64,000 nucleotides of DNA, taken from contig JADLSH010000014.1 of NCBI GenBank assembly GCA_016169945.1, positions 186,001 through 250,000 on the forward strand, given 5' to 3'. The notes under the pieces were generated by a model. It was not told the DNA's origin. It made no database searches and saw only the letters and a program-made list of their open reading frames with translations. Made by a program: the position numbers and the translations under genes. The stretch comes from Trachythela sp. YZ-2020 (lineage: Eukaryota; Cnidaria; Anthozoa; Malacalcyonacea; Clavulariidae). This document shows positions 24,101 to 33,525 of the stretch, piece after piece. Every line of letters begins with the position of its first letter. Within the stretch, counting starts at the first letter, position 1.

Positions 24101-26880
24101 GGTACAATGTGATCACTGCGATTTTTGGTACCACCTATAAGAAGCAGTAAATTTCCTTCAACCCAAGTATTATTTACTGATTAACTAGACTGTCGTTATA
24201 TGTTGAAGTTCAATTCAGACGATAGTAGAGCCTTTTATCTATATATCCAATGCATGTATACAGTAATGCGAAAAAAACAGATTACGGTGTATGAAATATT
24301 TATTCATTATAATTATATGGTATGCAAATTGGCCTAATCTGGGTGGTACTCGCCTTAACGTGCCGCGAGATAATGCGAATTAAGGCGATTTAAGAGAAAA
24401 ATACAACTTTTAGGTAATGCGTTTTAAGGCGATTTAGGGCGATTTAAGAGAAAATGCATTGCAATTAAATAAGCAACTATAGGTCCCTGACAGAGCGCTG
24501 CACCGGAATCGCAGGGCCGCAGATTCGATTCCTGTTTGAATTTTTCGTAGCAGTTCCTGGTTAGGTCTAATAAATGTATATAAGTTACACTCAATAATTT
24601 TCCATCTACAAAACCCTTCAATTATTATTCAATCGAGTGAGATGCCAACAAAATCTTAATTAAGGGGGTCTTATACAAAATTTTAAAAGAAAATCCCATT
24701 TTGAAATTAGCCATATTATGCATCATTAATGATCCCTTTTTCGTTTTCTGGTGTTAATTTTTCTATTTGTTTGGCGGAAAATGGGTAAATAGGGGAAAAT
24801 AGCAGCTTGTTTGAAATTTTGTCCCGTAGTAACCACCATAACAACGACATGTTATTGGAAAATCGCGAGCATTGGAGCATTAACCAAAACGTTTTTTCTC
24901 CAAATGAGTACCCACCTACCCCCACCCCCCACCCCTAGCTATATAGTGATTTTAAACGATTTTATTTCAAATTACACCAAGTACAAGTAGGTTATATTTA
25001 GGCGGGAGAGGCGTTATAATGGCGTGAAAGCAAATTGTGTTCACGCTATATATTTGGTATAATTACGGTTCCACTTCAAGGCTTTGACTGATTGAGGACA
25101 TCCTGTAAAGTCCGACGAAAGTCGATCTGCCATAACCTTTCAAAGAACCGAAGGGTTGAATTTACATTGGTGTCTTTTTAAAGACGGCAACGGCGGAGGT
25201 CACAGCTGGGAACCAAACTTAGATGTTTAAATAGTACGTGTTAAACATTTTTCAAAAAATCTAGCATGGCATTTTCATGATATATATGCCTACCTCTCCC
25301 GTTTAGGATATGTTTGCGTATGTGATTTCGACCCCGAATTAGTCTTAGTATATTTGGTTAGCAAATGAAAATATAGGGGAGCTCCATGTCCAATTTTTCC
25401 TTTGTGAATATGAAGGAAACGAAGGACAAACGTATTCAAATGGGTCATTCTAGCTGCTGTTTGCCTTTCTTTGGTTAGTAATGTGTACTCAATATTATTG
25501 CAAAACGCTATTCGAAACTATAAACTTGATTTTATCAAAACAGCTCAAAACGTAGGAGTAAGAAAGAATAAGCAAAAGCAAGGAGAACATGTGCAGCTGG
25601 ATCATTTTAAACTTTCGAGATGCCTATTCAAGTCTTCAAATTAGGATAGTTTGTCGAAAACATACCTAAGAATATTTTAAACTTAATTTTCCCAAATTGT
25701 CATTTCACGAGACGTTAAAAACTCTGCTGGGTTTACTATTTATGCAATCATGGTGAAATTTTCAGCATTTACTCATTATTATTAAACCTTTGACGTGAAC
25801 CTAAAAAATACTATGTGTGAGTTATACACGCCACGGGCCAACCCTATTAATGAACTGAACAAGGCCATATTTTCATTCAACTATAAACACAAGTAAAATT
25901 TATACACTCTATGCCTTTAGCTGAGTATTTTTTTAGGTTCACGACATAGATAGGTCTATTTTGTATCCATTAAAGCTGCTTGGGAGATTATTCGTAGTTT
26001 ACTTTGGCTCCTATCATTTGTAGCACAAACACCATATTTTACTCCATAGGGGGTCATATCTTGGTTACCGTGCCAACAACAAATGTATAAGCGAGTGATT
26101 TTGTGTCAGCTACCCATATTCTATAATATTAGAGTAAAAAATGAGGGGAAAGTACTAAATTAGAGAAAAAAGTTTTCAACGTATAAGACCACCTTAAATA
26201 TGCAAGTATGGGACCTTTAACCAAAATACAACTCTTATCGAGAAGTGTATAGTACACATTAATAGTGCATAGAACAAGTATTTTGAAAAATCCTATATCA
26301 TATTATATACCTATGCTTGATAGTATGTAACTTACTGTGTTTCGGCTATAATCAATAAGCACGTAACTTACCATGTTTCGGCTACGCCATTCCCTCCAGC
26401 AAGCCCCCTCGAATAAGCCCCCAAAGTTGTCTGAAATAAACAGCCAGAAGCGTCCCCCCCCTCCCGGGGAAAGGGTATCTATTTAGCATTTCCAATTTTC
26501 AGCATTTCAATTTAGTTGGCGAGCTTGGGCGATTTAGTGTGAGTTTAGGTGATTTAAGGGAATCTTTTCCAATTTTTAGCCGCCATTTAAGGCGATTTAA
26601 GGTCCCAGAGCAGGCCTCAAATTTGTCTCCACATTTTACAAAATCTCTCGTTACATGCACTGTACGCATACTTAAACGATTTCAAAATGATCAACTGAAA
26701 TACATTTGAATGGACTGACTTACGTAAACGAAAAACAATTCCGCAACTAGAATAGAACCATATATAAGTTTATAGACTTAAATCACTCTATTTGTCTAGG
26801 GAATGTATACAGCTTACAAAACGACCAACGAAGAACGAAGAGCATGGATCTGCAAATATTGCAGTGAAGCAATCGGTTGA
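17128..26880 (+). CDS. Nine-exon PHD-finger gene, unrecognised family, probably decayed
   Basis: Exons inferred from splice sites and matching phases: 17128-17259, 19278-19457, 19763-19864, 22432-22603, 22680-22789, 22949 or 23021 to 23219, 23557-23706, 24031-24140, 26800-26880. Phases agree at every junction up to exon 8 (0,0,0,1,0,1,1). The N-terminal two thirds match nothing I know. The C terminus is a PHD finger split over exons 8 and 9, suggesting binding to histone tails in the nucleus. Exon 8 ends in an in-frame TAA (24138-24140) before its expected donor, and the second Cys of the first PHD pair is missing, so the reading frame to exon 9 is broken here. Intron 3 contains a non-LTR element. 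It could be a domesticated or decayed transposon protein. Joining exon 1 to exon 2 is the least certain step. Confidence 0.55.
19278..19864 (+). CDS. PHD-finger gene, exons 2 and 3
   Basis: Exon 2 (19278-19457) codes 60 residues, containing QVQSGLAQGSLRTGFSVPVG, and ends at donor ggt|gtaagg. Exon 3 (19763-19864) follows acceptor cttttggtag, codes 34 residues beginning NIWQEYCFNLQ and ends at aag|gtaagc. Both junctions are phase 0. An alternative donor gtgagc lies 5 bases further in exon 2 but would put exon 3 out of frame. Confidence 0.6.
20363..21627 (+). mobile_element. 5'-truncated non-LTR retrotransposon, C-terminal endonuclease region
   Basis: A plus-strand protein remnant lies in intron 3 of the PHD gene. 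It starts in one frame (about 20363-20530), shifts to the 20498-21520 frame, then shifts again in the T-run at about 21506 and ends at TAG 21625-21627. Motifs: GGLGVPDLKAE, a zinc-binding cluster CACGDRF...HALSCKKGG, then RHDGVRD, and EARLD...FFDERV, which looks like a restriction-like endonuclease core. The reverse transcriptase is missing, as expected of 5' truncation during target-primed insertion. I recall close relatives as abundant in cnidarian genomes. Confidence 0.7.
21640..22431. other. Intron sequence, no feature seen
   Basis: AT-rich remainder of intron 3 of the PHD-finger gene, up to the acceptor ctctatttag. Confidence 0.4.
22432..22789 (+). CDS. PHD-finger gene, exons 4 and 5
   Basis: Exon 4 (22432-22603) reads FHKVAFGSITEDCLVSSLEH and onwards for 57 codons plus one base, donor tta|gtattc (weak). 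Exon 5 (22680-22789) follows acceptor ataattttag, supplies the two missing bases and codes PHMVKSFCERFRKGKF to ...SIGNK, donor aag|gtattt. The matched phase 1 junction is the evidence that the weak donor is used. Confidence 0.6.
22949..23219 (+). CDS. PHD-finger gene, exon 6
   Basis: Two acceptors are possible in the same frame: 22949 (accattcag) or 23021 (tttttaag). The shared part reads EAKESFSSIVDLTKTKTP, then a Lys-rich disordered-looking stretch and an acidic SELDDDL. Donor acg|gtgaga, phase 1. Confidence 0.55.
23266..23413. repeat. Foldback MITE just after exon 6
   Basis: Arms gctgatttgcattcagtgca... and ...tgcactgagtggaaatcag are inverted matches, with further paired blocks (cgcgacattttgc, cgttttctttaga/aattcaaaagaaaacg, cattccagtcc-like centre). 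It lies 46 bases beyond the exon 6 donor and is followed by a 12-base G run. Confidence 0.75.
23557..23706 (+). CDS. PHD-finger gene, exon 7
   Basis: Acceptor with a strong pyrimidine tract (ctttcctttttttag). Reads ACGIGEHNCPAQSQ, then an acidic segment and a predicted helix (EIKESVQELLEMF). Donor ctg|gtatta, phase 1. An alternative acceptor at 23532 keeps the same frame but breaks the phase with exon 6. Confidence 0.55.
24031..24140 (+). CDS. PHD-finger gene, exon 8 (first half of PHD finger), ends in a stop
   Basis: Acceptor ttctttatag. Reads VRNRVTSESENNLCGRDEKW then VWVQCDHCDFWYHL, which is the centre of a PHD finger: Cys-Cys pair, aromatic Trp and zinc-binding His. TAA follows at 24138-24140 where a Cys and a donor are expected. 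In the first Cys pair the second Cys is Asp in this reading. Confidence 0.7.
24440..24655 (+). repeat. tRNA-derived SINE copy (5' part rearranged)
   Basis: Carries gcgctgcaccggaatcgcag and a B-box-like gattcgattcc, then the family's tail words cagttcctggttaggtctaa and cgagtgagatgcc. The A-box half is missing and replaced by ctataggtccctg, which is the family's own 3' tRNA end in reverse, so the copy is a rearranged or foldback form. Related copies are at 32669-32798 and 59445-60080. Confidence 0.65.
24700..25793. other. No supported gene
   Basis: Intron 8 sequence of the PHD-finger gene, if that gene model holds. Repeats of ggcgattta occur at 24385-24445 and 26520-26610. No exon seen. Confidence 0.35.
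25794..25944. repeat. MITE with about 20-bp terminal inverted repeats
   Basis: Left end cgtgaacctaaaaaatact and right end agtatttttttaggttcacg are inverted matches apart from one A/T insertion. No coding content. Confidence 0.75.
25945..26799. other. No supported gene
   Basis: Continuation of intron 8; AT-rich with a C-run at 26455. Nothing recognised. Confidence 0.35.
26800..26880 (+). CDS. PHD-finger gene, terminal exon 9
   Basis: Acceptor atttgtctag. 26 codons beginning GMYTAYKTT and containing AWICKYCSE, the last Cys pair of a PHD finger (W-x-C-x-x-C), then TGA. It completes the finger begun in exon 8. Confidence 0.65.
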   Translation, partial: GMYTAYKTTNEERRAWICKYCSEAIG

Positions 26881-27171
26881 ATGCCATGGCCATTCACATA
26901 ACTGGATATAAAGCATATTAAATGCTACTCGTTTTGTTATATAACTATCAACTTATAATTTCTTTCGTACATGCAGGATGTTAAAAAAGTAAGTATTAAT
27001 TAATCAAAATCACTAACTACGATCCCGTGCATTATGGTTGAGACAATGCAGCTTGGAGGAGAGGGGATTATGAATTCGAGTTTTAGCAACATTTGTGAGA
27101 GAAACCCATCTTTTGAAAGTTTCCTCCAGTTATTTTGCACGCGATTGTAGCATGTTATAATTATCGCGCTT

Positions 27172-27404
27172 AAGGTGGCTCGACACAGTTTTCATAAATT
27201 CGTAACGTAAACATTTTGAAATTTAATTATTCACCCGATATCGGGGTTTTCATATATTTTTATCTCTCTACTTTCAAGTTATGTTAGTTTTAGTAACATA
27301 TAGTTCGTTGCTATGGCAACATACGCGTATGAAATTCACTCTAAAATAGCCTATCGCCTCGTGCAGTTGGAAAAAATTCGTGATTACTATATCGAGCCAC
27401 CTTA
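27172..27404. repeat. MITE with TA-flanked 12-bp inverted ends
   Basis: Ends taaggtggctcga and tcgagccacctta are perfect inverted repeats flanked by TA, as in mariner-like non-autonomous elements. Internal sequence is non-coding. Confidence 0.7.
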
Positions 27405-27486
27405 TAATAAAGTTCTGTAGCCTTTAACAGGCAAATAATACTTATATTATTACTAACTATGGAAAGGATGAAGATCTGGAAGCAGT

Positions 27487-27513
27487 GTTATAATAAATAA
27501 ATAAATAAATAAA
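27487..27513. repeat. Microsatellite (AAAT)n
   Basis: About six copies of ataa. Confidence 0.85.
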
Positions 27514-27669
27514 CCAAAACAGATATTGATATAATTATTATCACCATGCGAAAATAGAGAAATGAACTGATACCTTTTTGTTTCATTCGAATTGCATCAT
27601 GTTCTTCAAAGTTGCAAACATTTTCCCAAATGCGAGGCTCCATAAAAACCTAAAACACATATTTAACAT

Positions 27670-27945
27670 ATTACCAACCACCAAGAACACTAAAGCGACC
27701 AAGAACACCAAGACCACCGAGAACACCAAAACCACCAAGACCACCGATAACACCAAGAACACCAAGAACACCAAGAACACCAATACCACCAAGAACACCA
27801 AGACTACCAAGACCACCAAGACCACTAAGAACACCAAGACCACCAAGAACGCCAAGAACGCCAAGAACACCAAGACCACCAAGACCGCCAAGAACACCAA
27901 GAACGCCAAGACCACCAAGAACACCAAGACCACCAAGAACACAGC
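27670..27945. repeat. 9-bp minisatellite (ACCAAGAAC / ACCAAGACC)n
   Basis: About thirty copies of a nine-base unit alternating accaagaac and accaagacc, with gcc variants. Because the period is a multiple of three and contains no stop, three overlapping frames stay open, so the long open frames here are no evidence of a protein. Confidence 0.9.
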
Positions 27946-28019
27946 ACCACGAATTTTGAAACATTTAAAAAACAATGGGAATTTGAACTAGCCAATCACG
28001 TACGACCTTCTAAGAGGTG

Positions 28020-28358
28020 CAAAAAAATATCTCCTCAGCAAATTACTTATAATATCCGCTTCAATAGAAGCAGGATTCGTAACACTTGCTGAAGCCATTG
28101 TGTACACGCGCAAAGACAATATAAATATGAAAATTACTCACCTTACACAAGTGTGTTTCGTCGCGTGGAAAGCTCGCTAGGAAAGGCAGTACAAGCCATG
28201 CCTAGTTTCTCCAAATAGCATGAGTTCGGCTCAATAAACAGCCGTTTTGAGCATGCGCAAGGCCAGTTATCCAATCAGAAGCCAGTATTATTTGCATTAA
28301 ATATTATAGCAACTCATGCCTTCTAAAAGAGCATGAGTGAAACACGAGTCGCGCGTGA
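28020..28358. other. No supported gene
   Basis: Nothing recognised between the minisatellite and the next foldback element. Confidence 0.35.
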
Positions 28359-28654
28359 ATACACGAATCGCGAAATTCGGCCAAAAATCGGGCAAAAATC
28401 ACAGTTAAAAAAAAACATGTAGCTGTGACTGGATGATTTCAAATATGCGTATTATGGTATTCAAATGTTCAGTCATGCACTCGTGATTACATATCACAAA
28501 AATAAAAACACGAATGCATGACTGAACATTTGAATACTTTAATACGCATATTTTAAATCATCCAGTCACAGTTGCATGTTTTTCTTTAACTGTGATTTTT
28601 GCCCGAATCAGAACGCGTCATTTCGATGCGCGTCGAATTTCGCGATTCGTGTAT
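28359..28654. repeat. Large foldback element, arms about 130 bp
   Basis: atacacgaatcgcgaaatt at the left matches aatttcgcgattcgtgtat at the right as inverted repeat. The arms stay paired through gcaaaaatcacagtta, gtgactggatgatt and cattcaaatgttcagtcatg to a short loop near 28480-28515. The minus-strand frames near its right end are by-products of the arms. Confidence 0.85.
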
Positions 28655-28911
28655 CGATATATTGCTGGAAATGAGTCTTGTAGAGCTGCAGTTGGTAGGA
28701 AACAGACACAGCAACAGTCACCAAGGCTGGAATATTGCATAAATATAATAGAAAGCGGAAACATTTTATGACAATGTTGAATTTTAAAGCTTTGGGATAA
28801 ACGAAGCAATGTTTTAGACGGAATTTGGAAAAAATTCTCAATTTTTTTAAATTTTTAGTCATGCTGGGCATGACAAGCATGACCGGTAGCTACGCCAGTT
28901 GAGTACGCCAC

Positions 28912-29283
28912 TGGAAAATTATGTATAAACGTCTCATCAATTTTGTTGATAAAAATAATATTCTTTCGGAGCACCAGTATGGGTTTCGTAAGAATAGATC
29001 TACTGAACTCGCTATAATTGAGTTTAATTTAGTAATAAAATAACAAAATCAATAGACATAGGACAATATACAATTGGTATTTTCCTTGACTTGTCAAAAG
29101 CGTTTGATATTATTAATCATAGTTTCTGCTTAAGAAATTGGAATACTATGGAATTAGAGGTGTTACACTTAAATGGCTTGAGAACTACCTTTCCAATAGA
29201 AAACAAATTGTAAAATATAATGACACTAAGTCTGAAGCAATGACAATAACTAGTGGTGTCCCTCAAAGCTCAGTATTGGGGCA
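28912..29283 (+). pseudogene. Reverse-transcriptase fragment of a CR1/Jockey-type non-LTR element
   Basis: Reads ILSEHQYGFRKNRSTELAI, then after a stop and a one-base shift FLDLSKAFDIINH, LEYYGIRGV, WLENYLSNRKQ and SGVPQSSVLG. These are conserved blocks of the palm and fingers upstream of the YxDD box, which is absent because the fragment ends abruptly at about 29283. Stops and shifts show it is dead. Confidence 0.8.
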
Positions 29284-29523
29284 TTCACCCCCCGAACAAA
29301 ATGGCGGCCGATATTTTCGGAAAATAACCGGCATAGGAGACCCTTGTTATTTTCTTTATAACGGGTTACCATGATCAAAGTTGTGATTAACAGCATTAAA
29401 TAGTTAACTTGAATTTTTGCTGTATTTTTACGTCTAAAAATGCCCGCCAGTTTGAATGTTTCGGGAGGTGACAGCCTCTACTTAGCGCACTGGCTAGCAA
29501 TCTGTTACGCTCAAACATTCGAA
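29284..29523. other. Unidentified sequence joined to the RT fragment
   Basis: Starts abruptly after SSVLG with a cattcacccccc run. No repeat partner found in the window. Confidence 0.3.
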
Positions 29524-29814
29524 GTTAAACGAGACTTACCTGAATGTGTAAGTTGATGTTTGAAGTAGATTCTACGAGTTGTTGGTTATTGAGCTACGGA
29601 GTCACGTGAGATATGCGCGCGAAGCAAGCGAGATCACACTTTAAAGCTATAGGGTCATGACATCACAACCTGGGCGGGAAATTTAAGTGCAATGTGTAAT
29701 ATATATCCCAAGCTGGGAGGGAAGGTTGATTCCTTAGCTCAATAACCAACAACTCGTAGAATCTACGTCAAACATCAACTTACACTTTCAGGTAAGTCTC
29801 GTTTAACTTTCAAT
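29524..29814. repeat. Foldback MITE, arms about 77 bp
   Basis: Left arm aagttaaacgagacttacct... and right arm ...aggtaagtctcgtttaactt are inverted matches, continuing through gatgtttgaagtag and ctacgagttgttggttattg. The right end reads tttcaggtaagt, which looks like a splice acceptor and donor back to back. Confidence 0.85.
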
Positions 29815-29834
29815 TCTACTTCGTGATTGGTTAT

Positions 29835-30180
29835 TTAATATCAATATCAATCATTTAATCAATCACTCAATCAATAATTATGTTATTCAATCAATCATTT
29901 AATCAATCATTCATTCAATTATTTAGTAATTTAATCAATTAATCATTCAGTCATTTAATCAATCATTCAATCAATCATTCAATCAATCATTCAATCAATC
30001 ATTCAGCCATTCAATGAAACATTCAATCAGTCATTCAATGAAACATTCAATCATTCAATCAACATTTAAATCATTCCATCAATCATTCAGTTATTCAATC
30101 AATAATTTAATCAATCATTCAATCAACCATTCATTCAACCATTGAAACAATCATTCAATCAATTTATCATTAAATCCTTA
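29835..30180. repeat. Degenerate 12-bp tandem repeat (ATTCAATCAATC)n
   Basis: Runs of attcaatcaatc with scattered substitutions and ttaatc variants across about 345 bp. It sits just before the first ARL6-like exon found. Confidence 0.85.
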
Positions 30181-30301
30181 TATCAACCATAACTCATGCA
30201 GTTGCAATTTCATCATTCAGCATTGCAATTAGTGATCATTCAATAAATCACATACTCTGGCAATCAAGCAAAAAAACAATCAACTTTTAAAAATGTTGTA
30301 G

Positions 30302-32184
30302 AGATGCTCAAGCTGTGATATTTGTGATTGACAGCAGTGATAAATTGAGAGTAGTTGTATCAAAAGATGAGTTAGATTTATTGATAAAACATCCAGGTAT
30401 GTCATTGGTTACGGTATGTCTTACTGGTAATGAAATTTGAACTTTGAAGGAGCTATAGGTTTAACTTTTGCTCACAATATTGTTGAGTAATATTTGATAA
30501 GCGTTTCTACTATGTATTTTAAGTATATTTTTCTCAATTAATTTAGACATATCGTCCAGCACGAGTTAGACATATCGTCCTATACGGGTAGCACGGGTGG
30601 CGGAAGCGGTTAGCGCGCTGCCTCTTACCACTGAGTTGAGCCTGTTTCACAACAGGTCGAGGTCACTGTTGTTACTCGCATGAGATCGGCAGTGTGCTCA
30701 AATAACTCATGTAAGTTGAGATTCTCTCCTGTGCTTCGAGGGTTTTCCCCGGGTACTCCGATTTCCTCCCTCTAAAACTAACCCTTAGGAACTAACAATG
30801 TGGCCACAGTAATTGGCTAACGCTGTTGTGGACTCCCTGCCATTGAGGCGAAGTTTAATAAAATAAAATAAAAAATAAAATATACTGTTCTTTGCTAATA
30901 AAATGGACATGAGAGATTCATTGTCCTCCGTAAAGGTATGTGAAGTTACTAATTATCAAAACTATTAACTGTTCGCTGCACAAGAGACTATTTTAATTTA
31001 TAAATTAAAATAGTCTCTGGTGCAGGGAACGGTTAATAGTTATATATATATAGAGTATATATATAACTATTACATACTCTATAATAGTTATATATATATA
31101 TGTGTATAGTTATATATAGAAATGATTATTCATGTAGAGTAGCTAGGCTAGATTGAATATTAGAATAATCATTTTGTAGGATTAAACGTCCTGAGAAATA
31201 TATCAACAAGAACCTCAGCGTTTTGAGCAAAATCCCTTTCTCTGAAAACGTCTAAATTCTTATCTTTTTCAGGTAGTTTAGTCTTACAAACGTTAAGCAT
31301 ACTGTTTAGAACTCCTGTATTATTTATGTGCTGCAGGTCAGTAATCTAATGAAACTTGAAGAAATTAAAAATAAACCTTGGCCTATATGGTAAGACATTG
31401 GCCAAAAAATTTGTTTTAGGTATATACAGTATACAATTCAAGAATGAGCCGATCAATGATTGATGATTGAGACCTCCCTAATTAACGGACACTTAGAACA
31501 TTCACTGTTGCTGTTCATTAATTTGGGGTTGAACTGTTTGTTTGAATTTCTAGCAGATGCATTTGAATTTTGATAGAATTACAAGTTAACCCATTAGCTG
31601 GTAATGCGCCCAGATTCACCGTTGGCTGTTGGCTATTAAGAAATCATGAATTATTTTAACTAATTAGATTACAATGCTCCCATATGTGCCCTACCTTAGC
31701 ATTTTACTCTATCTAATGCCAGACAATTTTAGTACATTTTATACTTGTCAGTGGTGGTACTGCCAGTTAATGGATTAACAAAACTATCTGCCACTGTCAA
31801 TTGTTAACCCATTAGTTTGCAATGCGCCCAGATGCACCCTACATTAGTAGTTACTCTGTCTAACGCCAGACGATTTACTCGTCAGTGATAGGGTACTGCC
31901 AATTAATGGGTTAAAATGGTATCAAAGGACACTACATTTTACTTTAAAAGATTAATAATTATTCTTGTTCCAGTGCGAGCAATGCTTTAACAGGTGAAGG
32001 ACTAAATGAAGGTGTTGAATGGTTAACAGGTAATGAGTGAGTGAACTAGCTGGAAAAGTCCCTATTTTTCAACATTGTATATTACTAATAATACAAATCA
32101 TGTTTTTTGAGAAAAGGTTATAGCATTCTGAACTAACTGAGGGCACTGCTTTGTTTTTATATAGATCAGTTGAAACAACGTTGA
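30302..32184 (+). CDS. ARL6: ARL6/BBS3-like small GTPase gene, 3' half (5' exons not found)
   Basis: Exons: 30302-30396 ([13 protein letters not shown]... then ELDLLIKHP), about 30540-30935 interrupted by a SINE (resuming [18 protein letters not shown]), 31337-31389 ([17 protein letters not shown]), 31974-32029 ([18 protein letters not shown]), 32165-32184 (DQLKQR, stop 32182-32184). All have GT/AG ends and compatible phases except the interrupted one. FFANKMD is the GTPase NKxD guanine motif and CASNALTG holds the SAK-like loop. ARL6 recruits the BBSome coat to membranes near the cilium. The GxxxxGKT exon was not found before 30302, where the sequence is repeats. With the SINE and a 23-bp duplication in exon 2, this is probably a partial pseudogene or a damaged allele. 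Confidence 0.75.
30586..30880 (+). mobile_element. tRNA-derived SINE inside an ARL6 exon
   Basis: Starts gggtagcacgggtggcggaa, with an A-box-like tggcggaagcggttagc and a B-box-like aggtcgagg, then the ggttttccccgggtactccg motif that I recall from widespread marine-invertebrate SINEs, and an (AAATA)n tail. It is flanked by the direct repeat tatac (30581-30585 and 30881-30885). Removing it restores CCT ATA CTG TTC in the exon. Confidence 0.8.
30960..31041. repeat. Short palindromic MITE in an ARL6 intron
   Basis: aactattaactgttc...gctgcac-aagagactatttta pairs with taaaatagtctctggtgcag...ggttaatagtt around a tiny loop. It is followed by (TA)n-rich sequence to 31120. Confidence 0.8.
31580..31915. 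repeat. Two adjacent copies of a short TIR element
   Basis: Copies at about 31580-31775 and 31804-31915 both begin ttaacccattag...aatgcgcccagat and end gtactgcca-ttaatggnttaa. The ends are inverted repeats (ttaacccatta). Confidence 0.7.
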
Positions 32185-33525
32185 TGCATACAGTGCAAAA
32201 TGTATATAATAATTAATATAAAATAAAATATTAAATATTCTAATATTATGGGTAATAAAATTATCCATGGTAGCAGCATATGTAGTAGTAAGGCTTTATT
32301 TTAACAGGGTAGCCCATTCTGCCGAAGCTGGCATCCAGAGGGACCCTGTACAACAAAACATATGTTTACAGCAATAATATAGTAACTAGCTAATAAGAGT
32401 CCTAGGCAGGGGCGTACCGTGCGGGGGGTGTGGGGGTGTAACACCCCCCAATTTTTACTGAATGGTCGGTAAAATACGGATTCTGTTGGTAATGTACGGA
32501 GCCGTCGGTAAAACCATCGATATATAAATATATAATTACTAGATTTTTTTTTCTGCATCTCACTCGGTTGAAATTGATGTAGAAGGTTTAGGTCGATGGA
32601 TATTCCGAGTGAAATATTATATACAATATTTTAAACTTGAACGGGAACGGTTGCGAAAAATGCAACTCTAAGTTCTCCGACAGGAATTGAACCAGCGGCC
32701 CTGCGATTCCGGTGCAGCGATCTGACCACTGAGCTACAGAGGCCAGTTGCCAAGCGTTAACCACAAGCTCATGTATATATATATGTATATAGATGCTCAG
32801 AGTTGCATTTTTCGCAACCGTTCCCGTTCAGGTCTAAAATATTGTATATAATATTTCACTCGGAATATCCATCCACCTAAACCTTCTACATCAATTTCAA
32901 CCGAGTGAGATGCAGAAAAAAAAATCTAGTAATTATATATTTATATATCGATGGTTTTACCGACGGCTCCGTACATTACCAACAGAATCCGTATTTTACC
33001 GACCATTCAGTAAAAATTGGGGGGTGTTACACCCCCACACCCCCCGCACGGTACGCCCCTGCCTAGGACTCTTATTAGCTAGTTACTATATTATTGCTGT
33101 AAACATATGTTTTGTTGTACAGGGTCCCTCTGGATGCCAGCTTCGGCAGAATGGGCTACCCTGTTAAAATAAAGCCTTACTACTACATATGCTGCTACCA
33201 TGGATAATTTTATTACCCATAATATTAGAATATTTAATATTTTATTTTATATTAATTATTATATACATTTTGCACTGTATGCATCAACGTTGTTTCAACT
33301 GATCTATATAAAAACAAAGCAGTGCCCTCAGTTAGTTCAGAATGCTATAACCTTTTCTCAAAAAACATGATTTGTATTATTACTAATATACAATGTTGAA
33401 AAATAGGGACTTTTCCAGCTAGTTCACTCACTCATTACCTGTTAACCATTCAACACCTTCATTTAGTCCTTCACCTGTTAAAGCATTGCTCGCACTGGAA
33501 CAAGAATAATTATTAATCTTTTAAA
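31943..33525. repeat. Large palindrome, arms about 727 bp, 130-bp spacer
   Basis: Arms 31943-32668 and 32799-33525 are reverse complements with few differences (for example acttgaacggg against acctgaacggg near the centre). The left arm holds the last two ARL6 exons in normal orientation, and the right arm has inverted copies at 33284-33303 and 33439-33494. The two 85-residue frames at 32301-32558 and 32910-33167 are one sequence read from both arms, not genes. Confidence 0.9.
32669..32798 (-). repeat. tRNA-like SINE head at the palindrome centre
   Basis: On minus it carries tagctcagtggtcagatcgc (A box) and ggttcaattcc (B box). The adjoining arm ends are this SINE family's tail (gttgcatttttcgcaaccg), so the palindrome turns round inside a SINE. 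Confidence 0.75.

Noticed and set aside
27578..27991. 137-codon Lys/Thr/Asn-rich open frame and its two antisense frames
   Set aside because: Explained by a 9-bp minisatellite without stop codons.
29835..30180. CRISPR-like regular repeat
   Set aside because: A contiguous degenerate 12-bp tandem repeat without spacers, in a eukaryotic genome.
32301..33167. Two identical 85-residue frames on opposite strands
   Set aside because: They are the same sequence in the two palindrome arms, with no splice context or family resemblance.
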